The notes: generated by a model not told the origin, from the sequence alone. DNA of 64,000 bases from Deltaproteobacteria bacterium (GCA_028817435.1 JAPPPQ010000005.1:177694-241693), one strand, 5' to 3'. Positions 1 through 9,458 are shown, numbered from the stretch's first letter. Made by a program: numbers and translations.

Positions 1-188
1 GCTGGGCCACCAAGAACGGCGGCGCGCTCATGGGCGGCGAAATCCCCACCGGCCAGGTGAAGCCCGGCTACTACGCCGACCTGCTGGTGGTGGACGGCGA
101 TCCCTCCGCCGATATCGCCCTGCTGCAGGACCGCGCCAAGCTGCAGGCGATTGTGAAGGGCGGCGCTTTCGTCCGGGACGCGCTGTAA
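1..188 (+). CDS. Amidohydrolase, C-terminal fragment (partial)
   Basis: The window opens inside this gene. The reading frame starts at base 3 and ends with TAA at 186-188, giving about 61 residues. The sequence KPGYYADLLVVDGDPSADI is the typical closing beta-strand of the composite domain in imidazolonepropionase-like metal-dependent amidohydrolases (PF01979), followed by a short VKGGAFVRD tail. The metal site and substrate pocket lie outside the window, so the substrate cannot be inferred. It converges on htpX, with 27 bases between the stops. Confidence 0.75.
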   Translation, partial: WATKNGGALMGGEIPTGQVKPGYYADLLVVDGDPSADIALLQDRAKLQAIVKGGAFVRDAL

Positions 189-215
189 CGGCGCGGGGCG
201 GGGCGCTTCGGGGGC

Positions 216-1109
216 TCAGGCGCTCTGGCCGCCCAGGCGGCGCAGCGCGGCGATGCGCTCGTCGAGGGGCGGGTGGGAGAGGAACAGGCGGCGCAGGCCG
301 CTCACCTCGCCCCCCGAAATGCCGAAGGCCGCCACGGATTCGGGCAGCGGCTGCTTCGGGCCGGACTTCAGGGCCTGGAGCGCGGCGATCATCTTGTCCG
401 TGCCGGCCAGGCGCGCGGAGCCGGCATCGGCGCGGAATTCGCGGCGGCGCGAGAACCACATGACGATGGTGCTGGCCAGAATGCCGAAGACGATCTGCGC
501 CACAATGGTGGTGATGAAGTAGCCGAGCCCGAGCCCGCGCTCGTTGCGCAGCACCACGCGATCCACAAAGAAGCCCACCACCCGCGCCAGAAACAGCACG
601 AAGGTGTTGACCACGCCCGAGACCAGCGTGAGGGTGATCATGTCGCCGTTGGCGATGTGGCTGATCTCGTGGCCCAGCACGCCGTCCAGCTCGTCCCGGT
701 TCATGCGCTGCAGCAGCCCGCTGGAAACCGCCACCAGCGCGCGGTTGCGGCTGGCGCCGGTGGCGAAGGCGTTGGGGGTGGCGTCTTCGTAAATCCCCAC
801 CTCGGGCATGCCAATGCCGGCGGCCTTGGCGTGCTGCGAAATCCGCTCGACCAGCCACTGCAAATTCGCATCGCGCGGCGATTCGATCAGCCGCACGCCG
901 AGCATATGCTTCGCCTGCCACTTGGAAATGGCCAGGCTGATAAATGCGCCGCCCATGCCGAAGACGGCGCAGAAGCCGAGCAGTTGCGAAAGGTCGAGGC
1001 CCACCCCCGACTCGTCGAGAATGCTCTCGAGGCCGAGAAACCGCGCCACCACGCTCAGCACCACCAGAATGGCGATGTTGGTCAACAGAAACAGGCCGAT
1101 TCGCCTCAT
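216..1109 (-). CDS. htpX: HtpX-like M48 membrane metalloprotease
   Basis: Inner-membrane zinc endopeptidase of the M48B family, which degrades misfolded membrane proteins. The 297-residue product matches E. coli HtpX in length (293). The zinc motif HEISH is at residues 147-151. A later third-ligand region contains RREFRADAGSARL. Two N-terminal transmembrane segments (about 5-25 and 40-62) and two after the HEXXH are visible. I start at the ATG ending at 1109 because an AAGGAG ribosome site precedes it. A longer frame upstream runs back into the cold-shock gene and lacks homology. It lies 28 bases downstream of the cold-shock-domain gene on the same strand and is probably co-transcribed as a stress pair. 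Confidence 0.9.
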   Translation of the reverse strand: MRRIGLFLLTNIAILVVLSVVARFLGLESILDESGVGLDLSQLLGFCAVFGMGGAFISLAISKWQAKHMLGVRLIESPRDANLQWLVERISQHAKAAGIGMPEVGIYEDATPNAFATGASRNRALVAVSSGLLQRMNRDELDGVLGHEISHIANGDMITLTLVSGVVNTFVLFLARVVGFFVDRVVLRNERGLGLGYFITTIVAQIVFGILASTIVMWFSRRREFRADAGSARLAGTDKMIAALQALKSGPKQPLPESVAAFGISGGEVSGLRRLFLSHPPLDERIAALRRLGGQSA

Positions 1110-1137
1110 TCGCAACTCCTTTTCTTTTTTGTGGGTC

Positions 1138-1641
1138 TCAGGCGCTCTGCGGAGCGCTCTGCGCCTCGGGCTCGCCCGCCAAAGAGCGCACATGCTCGGC
1201 GCGCGCGCCGCGCGGGCCTTCCTGCACCACATACTCGACGGTGTCGCCCTCCTCCACCGCGTCGTAATCGCCGCCGTTCATGCCGGAGCGGTGGAAGAAC
1301 ACCTCCTTGCCGTCCTCGCCCCGGATGAAGCCGAAGCCCCGGTCGCGCACCATCTTCTTCACGCGGCCCTTGGCGCGCGGCCCGTTGGGCGATACCGCGG
1401 GACGCCCCGCGCGCCGCCCGCGCCCCCGCCCCCGGGTGCGGCGCGGCCCGGCGTAGCGCTCGCCCAGCACGAACTCGCTGGCGAAGAGCGCGCTGGCCAC
1501 GGTGAGGGGCTCGTGGCCCTCGGTGGCCGCTTCCAGCAGAATCTCGTCGCCGTCCACATCCACATCCACGACCGTGTAACGCAGCCGCGTGTTCTTGTGG
1601 GTGCACTGGGCGCCCGCTTCAATCTCTTCGAGGATCAGCAC
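1138..1641 (-). CDS. Cold-shock-domain protein with an N-terminal extra domain
   Basis: A 167-residue protein. The C-terminal part, about 92-155, is a cold-shock domain with RNP1-like RGFGFI and RNP2-like VFFH, which bind single-stranded RNA or DNA. The first 65 residues form an acidic beta-rich segment that I do not recognise. A basic RGRGRGRR linker at about 72-82 joins the two parts. Classical CspA proteins are about 70 residues, so this is a two-part architecture. The start is GTG, chosen because a strong AAGGAGG site sits 5 bases upstream and no ATG is near. It precedes htpX, suggesting shared stress regulation. Confidence 0.75.
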   Translation of the reverse strand: MLILEEIEAGAQCTHKNTRLRYTVVDVDVDGDEILLEAATEGHEPLTVASALFASEFVLGERYAGPRRTRGRGRGRRAGRPAVSPNGPRAKGRVKKMVRDRGFGFIRGEDGKEVFFHRSGMNGGDYDAVEEGDTVEYVVQEGPRGARAEHVRSLAGEPEAQSAPQSA

Positions 1642-1738
1642 AGACGCCTCCTTGAAAAAACCGGGATTGCCAGAGCGGCGCAGCCTAGAAAATGCCGCGC
1701 CTGCGGTCAAACGCCGCCGCGGGGCCGGGCGGGGCCGC

Positions 1739-3445
1739 TCAGCGCCGCTCCTCGAGCACCGATTCGGCCAGAATGCCGGCGGCCCGCTCCACGGGAACCT
1801 CGCGGCGGCGTCCGCCCCTGCGCCGGAACAGCTCCACCTGGCCGGTGGCCAGGCCCTTGGGCCCCACGCTGAGCCGCCAGGGAATGCCCACCAGCTCGGC
1901 GTCCCGGAACTTGACGCCGGGGCGCTCGTCCCGGTCGTCGAGAATGGCGTCCACCCCCGCCGCCAGCAGGGCCTCGTAGAGGCGCTCTCCGGTCTCGGAC
2001 ACGCCCACATCCCGGGTGTTGAGGACGCTCACCACCGCCTCGTGGGGCGCCACATTCACCGGCCACAAAATGCCATCGGCGTCGTGGTGGGCCTCTGCCA
2101 CCGCCGCCAGCGCGCGGCCAATGCCAATGCCGTAGGAGCCCATCTGCAGCGGTTGCGGCGCGCCGGATTCTCCCGGCAGCGATGCGCCGAGGGCCTCGCT
2201 GTAACGCGTGCCGAGCTTGAAAATGTGCCCCACCTCCACGGCCTTGATGAGCCGCAGCGGCGCTTCGCAGGCGGGGCAGGCTTCGCCCTCCCCCACCCGG
2301 CGCAAATCGAGCCACTGGCCGACGGCAATGTCCCGCTCCAGATCCACGCCGCGCAGGTGCTCGCCGTCCCGGTTTGCGCCGGTGGTGAGGTTGCGGCGGC
2401 CGCGCAGCGCGGCATCGGCATAGACCGGGCACTGGGAGACGCCCACCGCGCCCAGGCTGCCCGGCCCCGCGCCCAGCAGGGCGCGAATCTCGGCCTCGGT
2501 GGCGGGGCGCAGCTCGGCGCAGCCCGCGCCGTCGGTCAGCTTCGCCTCCACCAGCTCGTGGTCGCCGCGCAGCAGCAGCAGGGCGGGCCGCCCGTCCAGC
2601 ACATAGACGAGGGTCTTGATCTGCCGCTCGGCGGGCACGCCGCCGGGAAACTCGGCCAGCGCGGCGATGCTGCGGATGCCCGGCGTCGGGAAGGGCTCGG
2701 GCCGGGGCGGGCCGGGCGGGTCCGCAAGGGGGGGCAGCAGCGATGCGGCCTTTTCGATGTTGGCGGTGTAGCCGCAGGCGGCGCAGGAGGCGATCCAATC
2801 CTCGCCCGCCCCGGTGGGCACCATGAACTCCACCGACTCGCTGCCGCCCATGGCGCCGGAAGAAGCCTGCACCGCCAGCGCCTCGAGCCCGCAGCGCTCG
2901 AAAATGCGCCGGTAGGCCGTCAGATGGCTCTCGAATTGCCGGTCCAGCCCCGCCGCGTCGAGATCGAAGCTGTAGGAATCCTTCATCAAAAACTCGCGCA
3001 CCCGCAGCAGGCCCGACTTCGGGCGCTCCTCGTCCCGGTATTTGTTCTGGAACTGGAACCAGAGCTGGGGCAGCGAGCGCCAGGAGCGCAGCTCCCGGGC
3101 CAGCCAGGTGAAGACCTCCTCGTGGGTCATGGCCAGGCACAGCTCTGCGCCGCGCCGGTCGCGCAGCCGGAAAATCTCGGGGATCTCGAGGCGCCCGGTG
3201 CGCTGCCACAGCTCTGCCGGGTGCAGCGAGGGCAGCGAGAACTCCTGGCCGCCGATGCGCAGCATCTCCTCCCGGACAATGCCCTCGATCTTGGACGCCA
3301 CGCGCTGCCCCAGCGGCAGCAGCGCGTAGCTGCCCGCCATAAGCTGGCGCACAAAGCCCCCCCGCAGCAGCAGCCGATGGCTCGCCGCCTCGGCCCCCGC
3401 CGGGTCTTCGCGCAGGGTGGGAATGAAAGAGCGGCTCCAGCGCAC
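1739..3445 (-). CDS. proS: Prolyl-tRNA synthetase, bacterial type with editing domain
   Basis: Class II aminoacyl-tRNA synthetase charging tRNA-Pro, cytosolic. The product is 568 residues, close to E. coli ProRS (572). THEE of the catalytic core is at 107-110 and the motif 2 stretch RDEERPKSGLLRVREF begins at 137. An insertion of about 180 residues, with KTLVYVLDG and LLRGDHELVEAKL, is the Ala-tRNA editing domain. Motif 3 GSYGIGIGR follows near residue 440, and then the anticodon-binding domain. I start at GTG (3443-3445), where homology begins (RWSRSFIPTLRE). No good Shine-Dalgarno precedes it. The protein lies divergently to rnd across 146 bases. Confidence 0.95.
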   Translation of the reverse strand: MRWSRSFIPTLREDPAGAEAASHRLLLRGGFVRQLMAGSYALLPLGQRVASKIEGIVREEMLRIGGQEFSLPSLHPAELWQRTGRLEIPEIFRLRDRRGAELCLAMTHEEVFTWLARELRSWRSLPQLWFQFQNKYRDEERPKSGLLRVREFLMKDSYSFDLDAAGLDRQFESHLTAYRRIFERCGLEALAVQASSGAMGGSESVEFMVPTGAGEDWIASCAACGYTANIEKAASLLPPLADPPGPPRPEPFPTPGIRSIAALAEFPGGVPAERQIKTLVYVLDGRPALLLLRGDHELVEAKLTDGAGCAELRPATEAEIRALLGAGPGSLGAVGVSQCPVYADAALRGRRNLTTGANRDGEHLRGVDLERDIAVGQWLDLRRVGEGEACPACEAPLRLIKAVEVGHIFKLGTRYSEALGASLPGESGAPQPLQMGSYGIGIGRALAAVAEAHHDADGILWPVNVAPHEAVVSVLNTRDVGVSETGERLYEALLAAGVDAILDDRDERPGVKFRDAELVGIPWRLSVGPKGLATGQVELFRRRGGRRREVPVERAAGILAESVLEERR

Positions 3446-3591
3446 CCCCGCAGAGTAGGCCAAACTCCGCCCGCACCGCGTCCCCTGGGGGCGCACTTTC
3501 GCCCTGGGGCCGGTTTGGCTAGGCTCCCCCCGCCGGCCCCTCCCACCGGCTTCCCAATTCTTCGACTGCCCCCCGCAGCGAGGTGAGAGAG

Positions 3592-4755
3592 GTGGCCGAC
3601 TTCGAGTGCATCGAGACCAGCCGGGATCTCGAGGCGCTCGCCCGGAAGCTGTTGCGCCAGAAGGTCGTGGCGGTGGATACCGAGGCCGACAGCCTCTACC
3701 ACTACTACGACAAGACCTGCCTGGTGCAGATCGCCTCCCGGCGCGGCGTCTATCTGGTGGATCCGCTGGCGGCGGGCGGGCTCGAATCGCTCGCGGCGCT
3801 GGCGCCGCTCTTCGCCGCGCCGCAGATCCGCAAGATCTTCCACGCCGCCGATTACGATCTCTTCGTGCTGAAGCGCGACTTCGATTTCCAGTTCGCAAAC
3901 ATCTTCGACACGATGATCTGCGCGCAACTGCTGGGCTACCCCTCCATCGGACTGGCCGCGCTGGCGGAGCGCAACCTCGCTATCAAGCTGCCGAAGGACG
4001 AGCAGCGCTCGGACTGGTCTGCGCGCCCGCTGCGCAAAACGCAGCTCTGCTACGCAGCGGCAGATGTGCGCCACCTGATCGAGCTTTCCGAGCAACTGGA
4101 GCGCGAGCTGCGCCGCAAGAAGCGCCTGGACTGGGCGCGCGAGGAATTCGAATCGCTGACCAAGCGCGAATGGCCCGCGCGGCGCTTCGACCGCAGCGGC
4201 TACCTGCGCATCAAGGGCGCGCGCACGCTGGATCCCGTGAGCCTCTCGGTGCTGCGCGAGCTTTACCTGGTGCGCGACCGGCGCGCGCGCGAGCGCGACC
4301 GCCCGCCCTTCAAGGTGCTCGGCAATCAGGCGCTGCTGGAAATTGCGCAGCGCAAGCCGCGCCGCGAAGCAGAGCTGGCCGGCATCAAGGGCGTTACGAA
4401 TCTGGTGGTGCGGCGCCTCGGCAGCGAGGTGCTGGAGGCCGTGAAGCACGGCCGCGAAAAGGAGCACGGCCCCATTCCCAAGCGCCTGGCCAGCAACCAC
4501 ACCCGCCGCCGCATGGACAAGGTCAGCGAGCGCCGCCTGGTTGCGCTGAAGCGCTGGCGCGACCAGCGCGCAAGCGAGCTCGAGATGGACCCCGGCGTGC
4601 TCTGCCCCAACGCCACCCTCGAGGCCATCGCCGACCGCCGCCGCGCCAACGCCGACTCCGGCGAAGTGGCCGGCATCGCCGGCGTCAAAGGCTGGTTCGC
4701 CCGCGAATTCAGCCCCGAAATCGCCGCCGTTCTGGCCGAAGTCCAGCCTGTCTAA
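3592..4755 (+). CDS. rnd: Ribonuclease D (DEDDy exonuclease with HRDC)
   Basis: 3'-5' exoribonuclease that trims tRNA and other stable RNA 3' ends. The 387-residue product has the DEDD catalytic set: DTE at 29-31, the central FDTM, and YAAAD near residue 160 (Exo III, DEDDy type). A helical HRDC domain follows at about 210-290. I prefer GTG at 3592 because GAGGTGA lies 5 bases upstream. GTG at 3583 in the same frame is the alternative and adds three residues. The TAA stop is followed by an A-run and then by a hairpin whose T-rich tail is on the other strand. Confidence 0.93.
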   Translation: MADFECIETSRDLEALARKLLRQKVVAVDTEADSLYHYYDKTCLVQIASRRGVYLVDPLAAGGLESLAALAPLFAAPQIRKIFHAADYDLFVLKRDFDFQFANIFDTMICAQLLGYPSIGLAALAERNLAIKLPKDEQRSDWSARPLRKTQLCYAAADVRHLIELSEQLERELRRKKRLDWAREEFESLTKREWPARRFDRSGYLRIKGARTLDPVSLSVLRELYLVRDRRARERDRPPFKVLGNQALLEIAQRKPRREAELAGIKGVTNLVVRRLGSEVLEAVKHGREKEHGPIPKRLASNHTRRRMDKVSERRLVALKRWRDQRASELEMDPGVLCPNATLEAIADRRRANADSGEVAGIAGVKGWFAREFSPEIAAVLAEVQPV

Positions 4756-4769
4756 AAAAAAAGCGGCTG

Positions 4770-4805
4770 AACAAAGAAAAGGCCCCCCGGAACTTCCGGG
4801 GGGCC
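4770..4805 (-). terminator. Strong intrinsic terminator on the minus strand
   Basis: Positions 4781-4792 and 4794-4805 form a perfect 12-bp GC-rich inverted repeat. Read on the minus strand the hairpin is followed at once by TTTTCTTTGTT (4780 to 4770), and a second run of T lies at 4762-4754. On the plus strand no T-run follows, so it does not serve rnd. No minus-strand protein gene precedes it within this gap. Confidence 0.75.
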
Positions 4806-5075
4806 CGGCAACCCGGGGCTCGGGAGTGGCCGAGGCCAGCTCCTTCGCACAGGTTCCGCAGGCGAGCGCGCCCGATGCCGCCTGCGAAGCCCAGCCAGGT
4901 TGGCTCCACGAGAGATAAGACACTGCACGGGGCGTGCCAGTTCCCGCAGCGGCGCGGGCGGCGGCGGCAGGGCGCGAAAAGTCCGCGAAATGGCCGGCTG
5001 AGTGGGGCGGGGCGGGCTTGGGGGCGCGGCGGGCGCAGCCTGCGGCGGCGGGCGCAACAATTGGTGGCGGCAGGC
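4806..5075 (-). ncRNA. Candidate structured small RNA, minus strand
   Basis: The roughly 400 bases between rnd and the TonB receptor hold no supported protein gene, yet a minus-strand terminator closes them. On the way to it several hairpins can be drawn. Arms at 4857-4864 and 4879-4886 (cgcaggcg/cgcctgcg) match perfectly. Bases 4817-4837 fold as a 7-bp stem with one bulge, and a CCCGG/CCGGG hairpin sits at about 4806-4819. A perfect TATAAT (5087 to 5082, minus) could start it, but no good -35 is visible, so the 5' end is uncertain. It does not match the 6S, SRP, tmRNA or cobalamin-riboswitch signatures I looked for. Confidence 0.35.
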
Positions 5076-5089
5076 GCAATAATTATAGA
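5061..5089 (+). promoter_or_regulatory. Sigma-70-like promoter for the TonB receptor
   Basis: TTGGTG at 5061-5066, a 17-base spacer, and TATAGA at 5084-5089 make a plausible -35/-10 pair. The expected start is near 5096, giving a leader of about 60 bases with a GAGGAG ribosome site before the ATG at 5155. The AT island is palindromic, so the same bases offer TATAAT on the other strand. Confidence 0.45.
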
Positions 5090-5154
5090 CAGGGCGGCCC
5101 GGGGGGAGATATGCTTTTGCCGCAGCCACACCCGTTGCAGATGAGGAGACGATC

Positions 5155-8082
5155 ATGCCCCGCGCCCACCGCCTTTCCCCCCGCCACCGCGCGCGGGCCG
5201 CTCTGCGGCCGGCGCTGTTCGCACTCGCCGTTTTCTGGGGCGGGCTGCCAGCGGCGGCGCAGGACGCCGGGGACTTCTCGGGAATCGAGGAGATCGTCGT
5301 GACCGCCGAGCGCCGCGAGCAGCGCATCCAGGATCTGGGGCAGGCGATTACGGCGCTGGGCGCCGAGGATCTGGACCGCCTGAACATCGAGGACATCCAC
5401 GACCTGCAATACCAGGTGCCCTCGCTGCAGGTGACGGGCGGGCTGCCGCGGCCCACTTTGCGCGGCATCGGCCAGGACATCGTGGCGCCCTCCGCCGATC
5501 CGGGCTTCATCCTGCACATCAACGGCGCTTATGTGTATCAGATTGCCACCGCGCTGCAGGGCTTCACGGATATGGAGCGGGTGGAGGTGCTGCCGGGGCC
5601 CACCGGCATTGAGTATGGCCGCGCCACCACGGGCGGCAGCGTCAACTACATCTGGAAGAAGGCGCGGCTGGACGAGCGGGAATTCTCCGGCGATCTGCAG
5701 GCCGGCAGCTTCGACAGCGCGCGCGGACGCGCCGCGCTGAATGTGCCGCTCTCCGGAAACCTGGCGCTGCGAGTCGCCGCATCGCGGGTGCTGGCGGCCA
5801 AGCCCACCAGGGCATTCGGAGAGGGCGGGGGCGACCCGTTGAAGCTGCAGAACAATGCACTCGGGGCCGGCGGCGCGCTGCGCACGAGCTTCCACTACCA
5901 GCCCACCGCGAACTTCAACGCCGACCTGATTCTGCAGTGGACCCGGGACACGGATCCCGGCGCCAAGGCGCGCATTGCAGCGCCCTGGCCCGAGCACCCC
6001 GCCGGCCGCAGCACGCTCTTCGGCGGCGCGCCGGACTACACCGGCGCAGTGCCGAACAACGGCGATCCCCACACCATCTTCATAGATGGCGACCACAACC
6101 AGCGCTACGAAACGGCCTGGGCGCAGCTTTTGATGGAGTGGGAGATCGGCAGCTTCACGCTGCACTCGAATTCCACCTACCAGTATTGGACCTACGACAT
6201 AGACACCGACTGGGACGGCTCCAATATCCGCGCCGAGCGGCTGCTGCTGAGCGCCAAGGACATCGGCTGGTCGCAGGAATTTTCCATCTCTTCCAATTGG
6301 AAAGCGCCGCTGCGCTTCCTGGCCGGCGCAAACATTCAGGTGAACAATGCGCCCGGCGTCCGGCTGCCCATCTACGACTATCAGCAGGCGGCGGCGGCGG
6401 CGAACTTCGTGATCTTCGACGCCTTCAATGTAAACGCGGCGGCCGGCGGCCCCCAGGTTGCCAACATCTGCGGGCCGGACGGGAATCAGCCCTGCGTGTT
6501 CAACGCGCTGCCGGAGAACAAGGCGCAATTCGACCTGGATGCGGATACCGAGACCACCCTCTACGGAATCTTCGCCAAGGCCGATTGGGATATTACCAAG
6601 ACGCTGCGGCTCTCGGTGGGCGCGCGCTACAGCTACACCGAGCGCGACTGGACGGACCGCTCCCTCTTCGATGTTTTTACCGAACCCTACGATGTAGCTT
6701 TCAACAACGGCGTGGTGCCGTTGGCAACCACCTGCCCTGCGGGCCTCTTCCCCGCCGGGACGCGGCCCGCCGCCGGCGTCGGCAACGCCGATCCGATGGT
6801 GCGGCTCAACGAAGCGGCCTGCCTCGGCGCCTATGCGGCGGCAGTCTGGCCGGGGTTGGTGGCCGCAAACCTGGCGGCGCTGGGGGGATTCACCGGCGAT
6901 ACGCCGCAGGCCGCCATCGCCGCCATGGGCGCGGCCCTGGCCGGCGGCAACTTCGGGGCGCTCAGCGCGCAACAGGCGCAACTGGCAGGGCAGCTTCTGC
7001 CGCTGCTCACCAATCCGGCGGCTGCGCCCAGCCCCCTGAACGCCGGGAATGTCGCCTACCTGACCCGGGTCGGCCCGGGTTCCCTGAACAATCCGCCCAC
7101 TGCGCCGGGCGGCGATCCGAACACCTATGCGCCCTGCGACAATCCGCGCAGCGGCGTCGCCGTTCTCGGCTGCAACCCGCAGGACCGCCGCAGCTCGCTG
7201 AATCTCAAGCGAAGCTGGAGCTCTCTGGACGGCCTGGTGCGGCTCGAATACCGCCCCAAAGCCGGGCTGCTCTTCTATGGCTATGCCGCCACCGGCGAGC
7301 GCCACGGCGGCTTCAACTGGTTCGAGGCGCGGCCCTTCAAGCCCGAGGAGATTGTGGCCTACGAGGCGGGCGCAAAAACCGAGTGGCTGAACCGGACGCT
7401 GATCGTGAACGGCACCGCCTTCTACTACGACTACGCCGAGAAGTTCGTCTCGACGGTGCTGGGCAATGTCACCACCACGCAGAACATCGGCGGTGCCCGG
7501 GTCATGGGCGTGGAGCTCAGCGTGCAATACCAGCCGACCCCGAGCCTGCGCGTAAACGCCAGCCTGGGCTGGCTGGATTCGGAGATCCTCGACGATTACT
7601 TCACCGAGGACAACGGCATCCGCCCCGGCAACGAGAACGGCTACTGCCCGGGCAACCGCGCGGGCGACCAGCACGGCGGCGGGCCGACCTGCGGCAACGG
7701 GGCCGACAGTGCGCCGCAGATCAACCTGAAGGGCAACCCGCTGCCGCGCTCGCCGGAGTGGAGCATTGCGGTGGGCGTGGAATATTCCTTCCCGCTGCGC
7801 AGCGGCGCCACGGTGACGCCCCGCCTGGATGTGGCGTGGCGCGATTCCTACAACCTCGGCCAATACAACAACCTCCTCGACCACCAGGATTCCTACACGA
7901 AGACCGACCTGCGGCTGCGCTACACCACCCGCGGCGGGCAGTGGTATGCCGAAGCCTATGTCGAAAATCTGGAGGACGAGGACTCCGTGCGCACCCAGTT
8001 CGAGTCGCGCACCGTGCATCCGCAGTTCTACCTGGCGGCGCCCCGCATCTTCGGCGCGCGCGTGGGCTGGGATTTCCAGTAG
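5155..8082 (+). CDS. TonB-dependent outer-membrane receptor
   Basis: A 975-residue receptor for energised uptake of a scarce nutrient across the outer membrane. A Sec signal peptide covers about residues 1-36 (cleavage after AAAQ). The TonB box region IEEIVVTAERRE follows at about 43-54, and then the plug domain, with VLPGPTGIEYGRATTGG near residue 145. The rest is a 22-strand-type barrel with repeated aromatic strand ends. A long Ala/Gly/Pro-rich stretch at about 520-690 looks like a greatly extended external loop. The start is fixed by GAGGAG seven bases upstream. The ligand is unknown: no riboswitch or substrate-specific enzyme adjoins it. It is followed by pepP, 53 bases downstream. Confidence 0.9.
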   Translation: MPRAHRLSPRHRARAALRPALFALAVFWGGLPAAAQDAGDFSGIEEIVVTAERREQRIQDLGQAITALGAEDLDRLNIEDIHDLQYQVPSLQVTGGLPRPTLRGIGQDIVAPSADPGFILHINGAYVYQIATALQGFTDMERVEVLPGPTGIEYGRATTGGSVNYIWKKARLDEREFSGDLQAGSFDSARGRAALNVPLSGNLALRVAASRVLAAKPTRAFGEGGGDPLKLQNNALGAGGALRTSFHYQPTANFNADLILQWTRDTDPGAKARIAAPWPEHPAGRSTLFGGAPDYTGAVPNNGDPHTIFIDGDHNQRYETAWAQLLMEWEIGSFTLHSNSTYQYWTYDIDTDWDGSNIRAERLLLSAKDIGWSQEFSISSNWKAPLRFLAGANIQVNNAPGVRLPIYDYQQAAAAANFVIFDAFNVNAAAGGPQVANICGPDGNQPCVFNALPENKAQFDLDADTETTLYGIFAKADWDITKTLRLSVGARYSYTERDWTDRSLFDVFTEPYDVAFNNGVVPLATTCPAGLFPAGTRPAAGVGNADPMVRLNEAACLGAYAAAVWPGLVAANLAALGGFTGDTPQAAIAAMGAALAGGNFGALSAQQAQLAGQLLPLLTNPAAAPSPLNAGNVAYLTRVGPGSLNNPPTAPGGDPNTYAPCDNPRSGVAVLGCNPQDRRSSLNLKRSWSSLDGLVRLEYRPKAGLLFYGYAATGERHGGFNWFEARPFKPEEIVAYEAGAKTEWLNRTLIVNGTAFYYDYAEKFVSTVLGNVTTTQNIGGARVMGVELSVQYQPTPSLRVNASLGWLDSEILDDYFTEDNGIRPGNENGYCPGNRAGDQHGGGPTCGNGADSAPQINLKGNPLPRSPEWSIAVGVEYSFPLRSGATVTPRLDVAWRDSYNLGQYNNLLDHQDSYTKTDLRLRYTTRGGQWYAEAYVENLEDEDSVRTQFESRTVHPQFYLAAPRIFGARVGWDFQ

Positions 8083-8135
8083 GCCGCGCGGGCCGCGAGC
8101 GGCGCGCGGCTTCGGCGGGCTGCTATGCTGCGCCC

Positions 8136-9458
8136 ATGTTTGAGGCAAGGCGCAGCCAATTTCTTTCGGCGCTGGGAGCCTGCGGGGTGGCCATTGTGCA
8201 GGGCGCGCGGCCGGCGCGGCGCTCGAACGATACGGAGTATCCCTTCCGCCAGGACAGCGATTTCCACTATTTGACGGGCTTCGATCACCCGAACGCGGTG
8301 GCGGTCTTCCGCAGCGGCGGCCCCGGCTACACCCTGTTTGTGGAGCCGCGGGATGCCGAGGCCGAGACCTGGAACGGCTACCGCCCCGGAGTGGAGGGCG
8401 CGCTGCGGGAGCACGGCGCGGACCAGGCGCACCCCATCGCAGAGCTTCCGCAGCGGCTGCCGGCGCTGCTGGCGGGCTGCCGCCGCCTTTACCATGCGCT
8501 GGGACTCGACGCGGCCCTGGACGCGCAGATCATCGGCATGGCGGAGACGCTGCGCCAGCGCTCGCGGGATGGCGAAAACCCGCCCGAGGCCATTGCGGAT
8601 CCGCGGGGCATTTTGCACGAAATGCGGCTGCGCAAGGAGCCCGGCGAAATTGAGTTGCTGCGCCGCGCCGCGGCAATTACCGCCGAAGCGCACCGCGAGG
8701 CGGCGGCGCTGGCCTGGCCGGGGCGCTTTGAATACGAAATGGAGGCGCAACTGCTCTGCGGCTTCCGGCGCAGGGGCGCTGCGGGACCCGCCTACGGCAG
8801 CATTGTCGGCGGCGGCCCCCGCGCCACCACCTTGCACTATGTGCAAAACGATCAGCCCCTGGCAGCGGGCGAAGTGGTGCTGGTGGACGCCGGCTGCGAG
8901 CTCGAGGGCTACGCCTCGGATGTGACGCGCTGCTATCCGGTGGGCGGGCGCTTCGCCCCGGCGCAGCGCGCCATCTACGACCTGGTGCTCGAGTCTCAGC
9001 GCGCCGCGCTGGATGCGGTGCGGCCCGGCGCCACCCTGCCGGCGGTGCATCAGGCGGCGCTTGCGGTGCTGGCGCGCGGCATGATCGAACTCGGCCTGCT
9101 CCAGGGCACGCCGGAGCAGGTAATTGAGCAGAAAAGCTACGCCCGCTACTTCATGCACGGCACCTCTCACTGGATTGGCCTGGATGTGCACGATGTGGGC
9201 GCTTACGCGCAGGAGGGCGCGCCCCGGCGGCTCGAAGCCGGCATGGTCTTCTCGGTGGAGCCCGGCCTCTATGTGCCGCAGGAAGATGCAGAGGCTCCGG
9301 CAGAATTGCGCGGCATTGGCATTCGCATTGAGGACGATGTGGTGGTGACCTCTGCGGGCTGCGAAAATTTGAACGCCGCAATTCCGAAAGAAGCGCCCGC
9401 CGTGGAGGCTTGGGTGCAGGCGGGAGAAGCAACCGCGCCCGCGCAGCGGGCGAACTGA
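8136..9458 (+). CDS. pepP: Xaa-Pro aminopeptidase (M24B)
   Basis: Cytosolic di-manganese peptidase releasing N-terminal residues that precede proline. The product is 440 residues, the same size as E. coli PepP (441). Residues 1-165 form the N-terminal domain with the [11 protein letters not shown] signature. The metal ligands of the pita-bread fold are D251, D262, H345 (in [13 protein letters not shown]), E375 ([10 protein letters not shown]) and E399 (IRIEDD). The ATG at 8136 matches the family start MFEARR. It is followed after 13 bases by acs, so the two may be co-transcribed. Confidence 0.93.
   Translation: MFEARRSQFLSALGACGVAIVQGARPARRSNDTEYPFRQDSDFHYLTGFDHPNAVAVFRSGGPGYTLFVEPRDAEAETWNGYRPGVEGALREHGADQAHPIAELPQRLPALLAGCRRLYHALGLDAALDAQIIGMAETLRQRSRDGENPPEAIADPRGILHEMRLRKEPGEIELLRRAAAITAEAHREAAALAWPGRFEYEMEAQLLCGFRRRGAAGPAYGSIVGGGPRATTLHYVQNDQPLAAGEVVLVDAGCELEGYASDVTRCYPVGGRFAPAQRAIYDLVLESQRAALDAVRPGATLPAVHQAALAVLARGMIELGLLQGTPEQVIEQKSYARYFMHGTSHWIGLDVHDVGAYAQEGAPRRLEAGMVFSVEPGLYVPQEDAEAPAELRGIGIRIEDDVVVTSAGCENLNAAIPKEAPAVEAWVQAGEATAPAQRAN

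Noticed and set aside
1589..3586. Plus-strand open frame of 665 codons opposite proS
   Set aside because: Shadow frame; the minus strand encodes full-length ProRS.
4806..5075. 6S RNA as an identity for the candidate small RNA
   Set aside because: The size is near, but the conserved central bubble and 3' signatures of 6S were not found; left unnamed.
4756..5154. Cobalamin or other riboswitch in front of the TonB receptor
   Set aside because: No B12-box sequence or other recognised aptamer core is visible, and the terminator faces the other strand.
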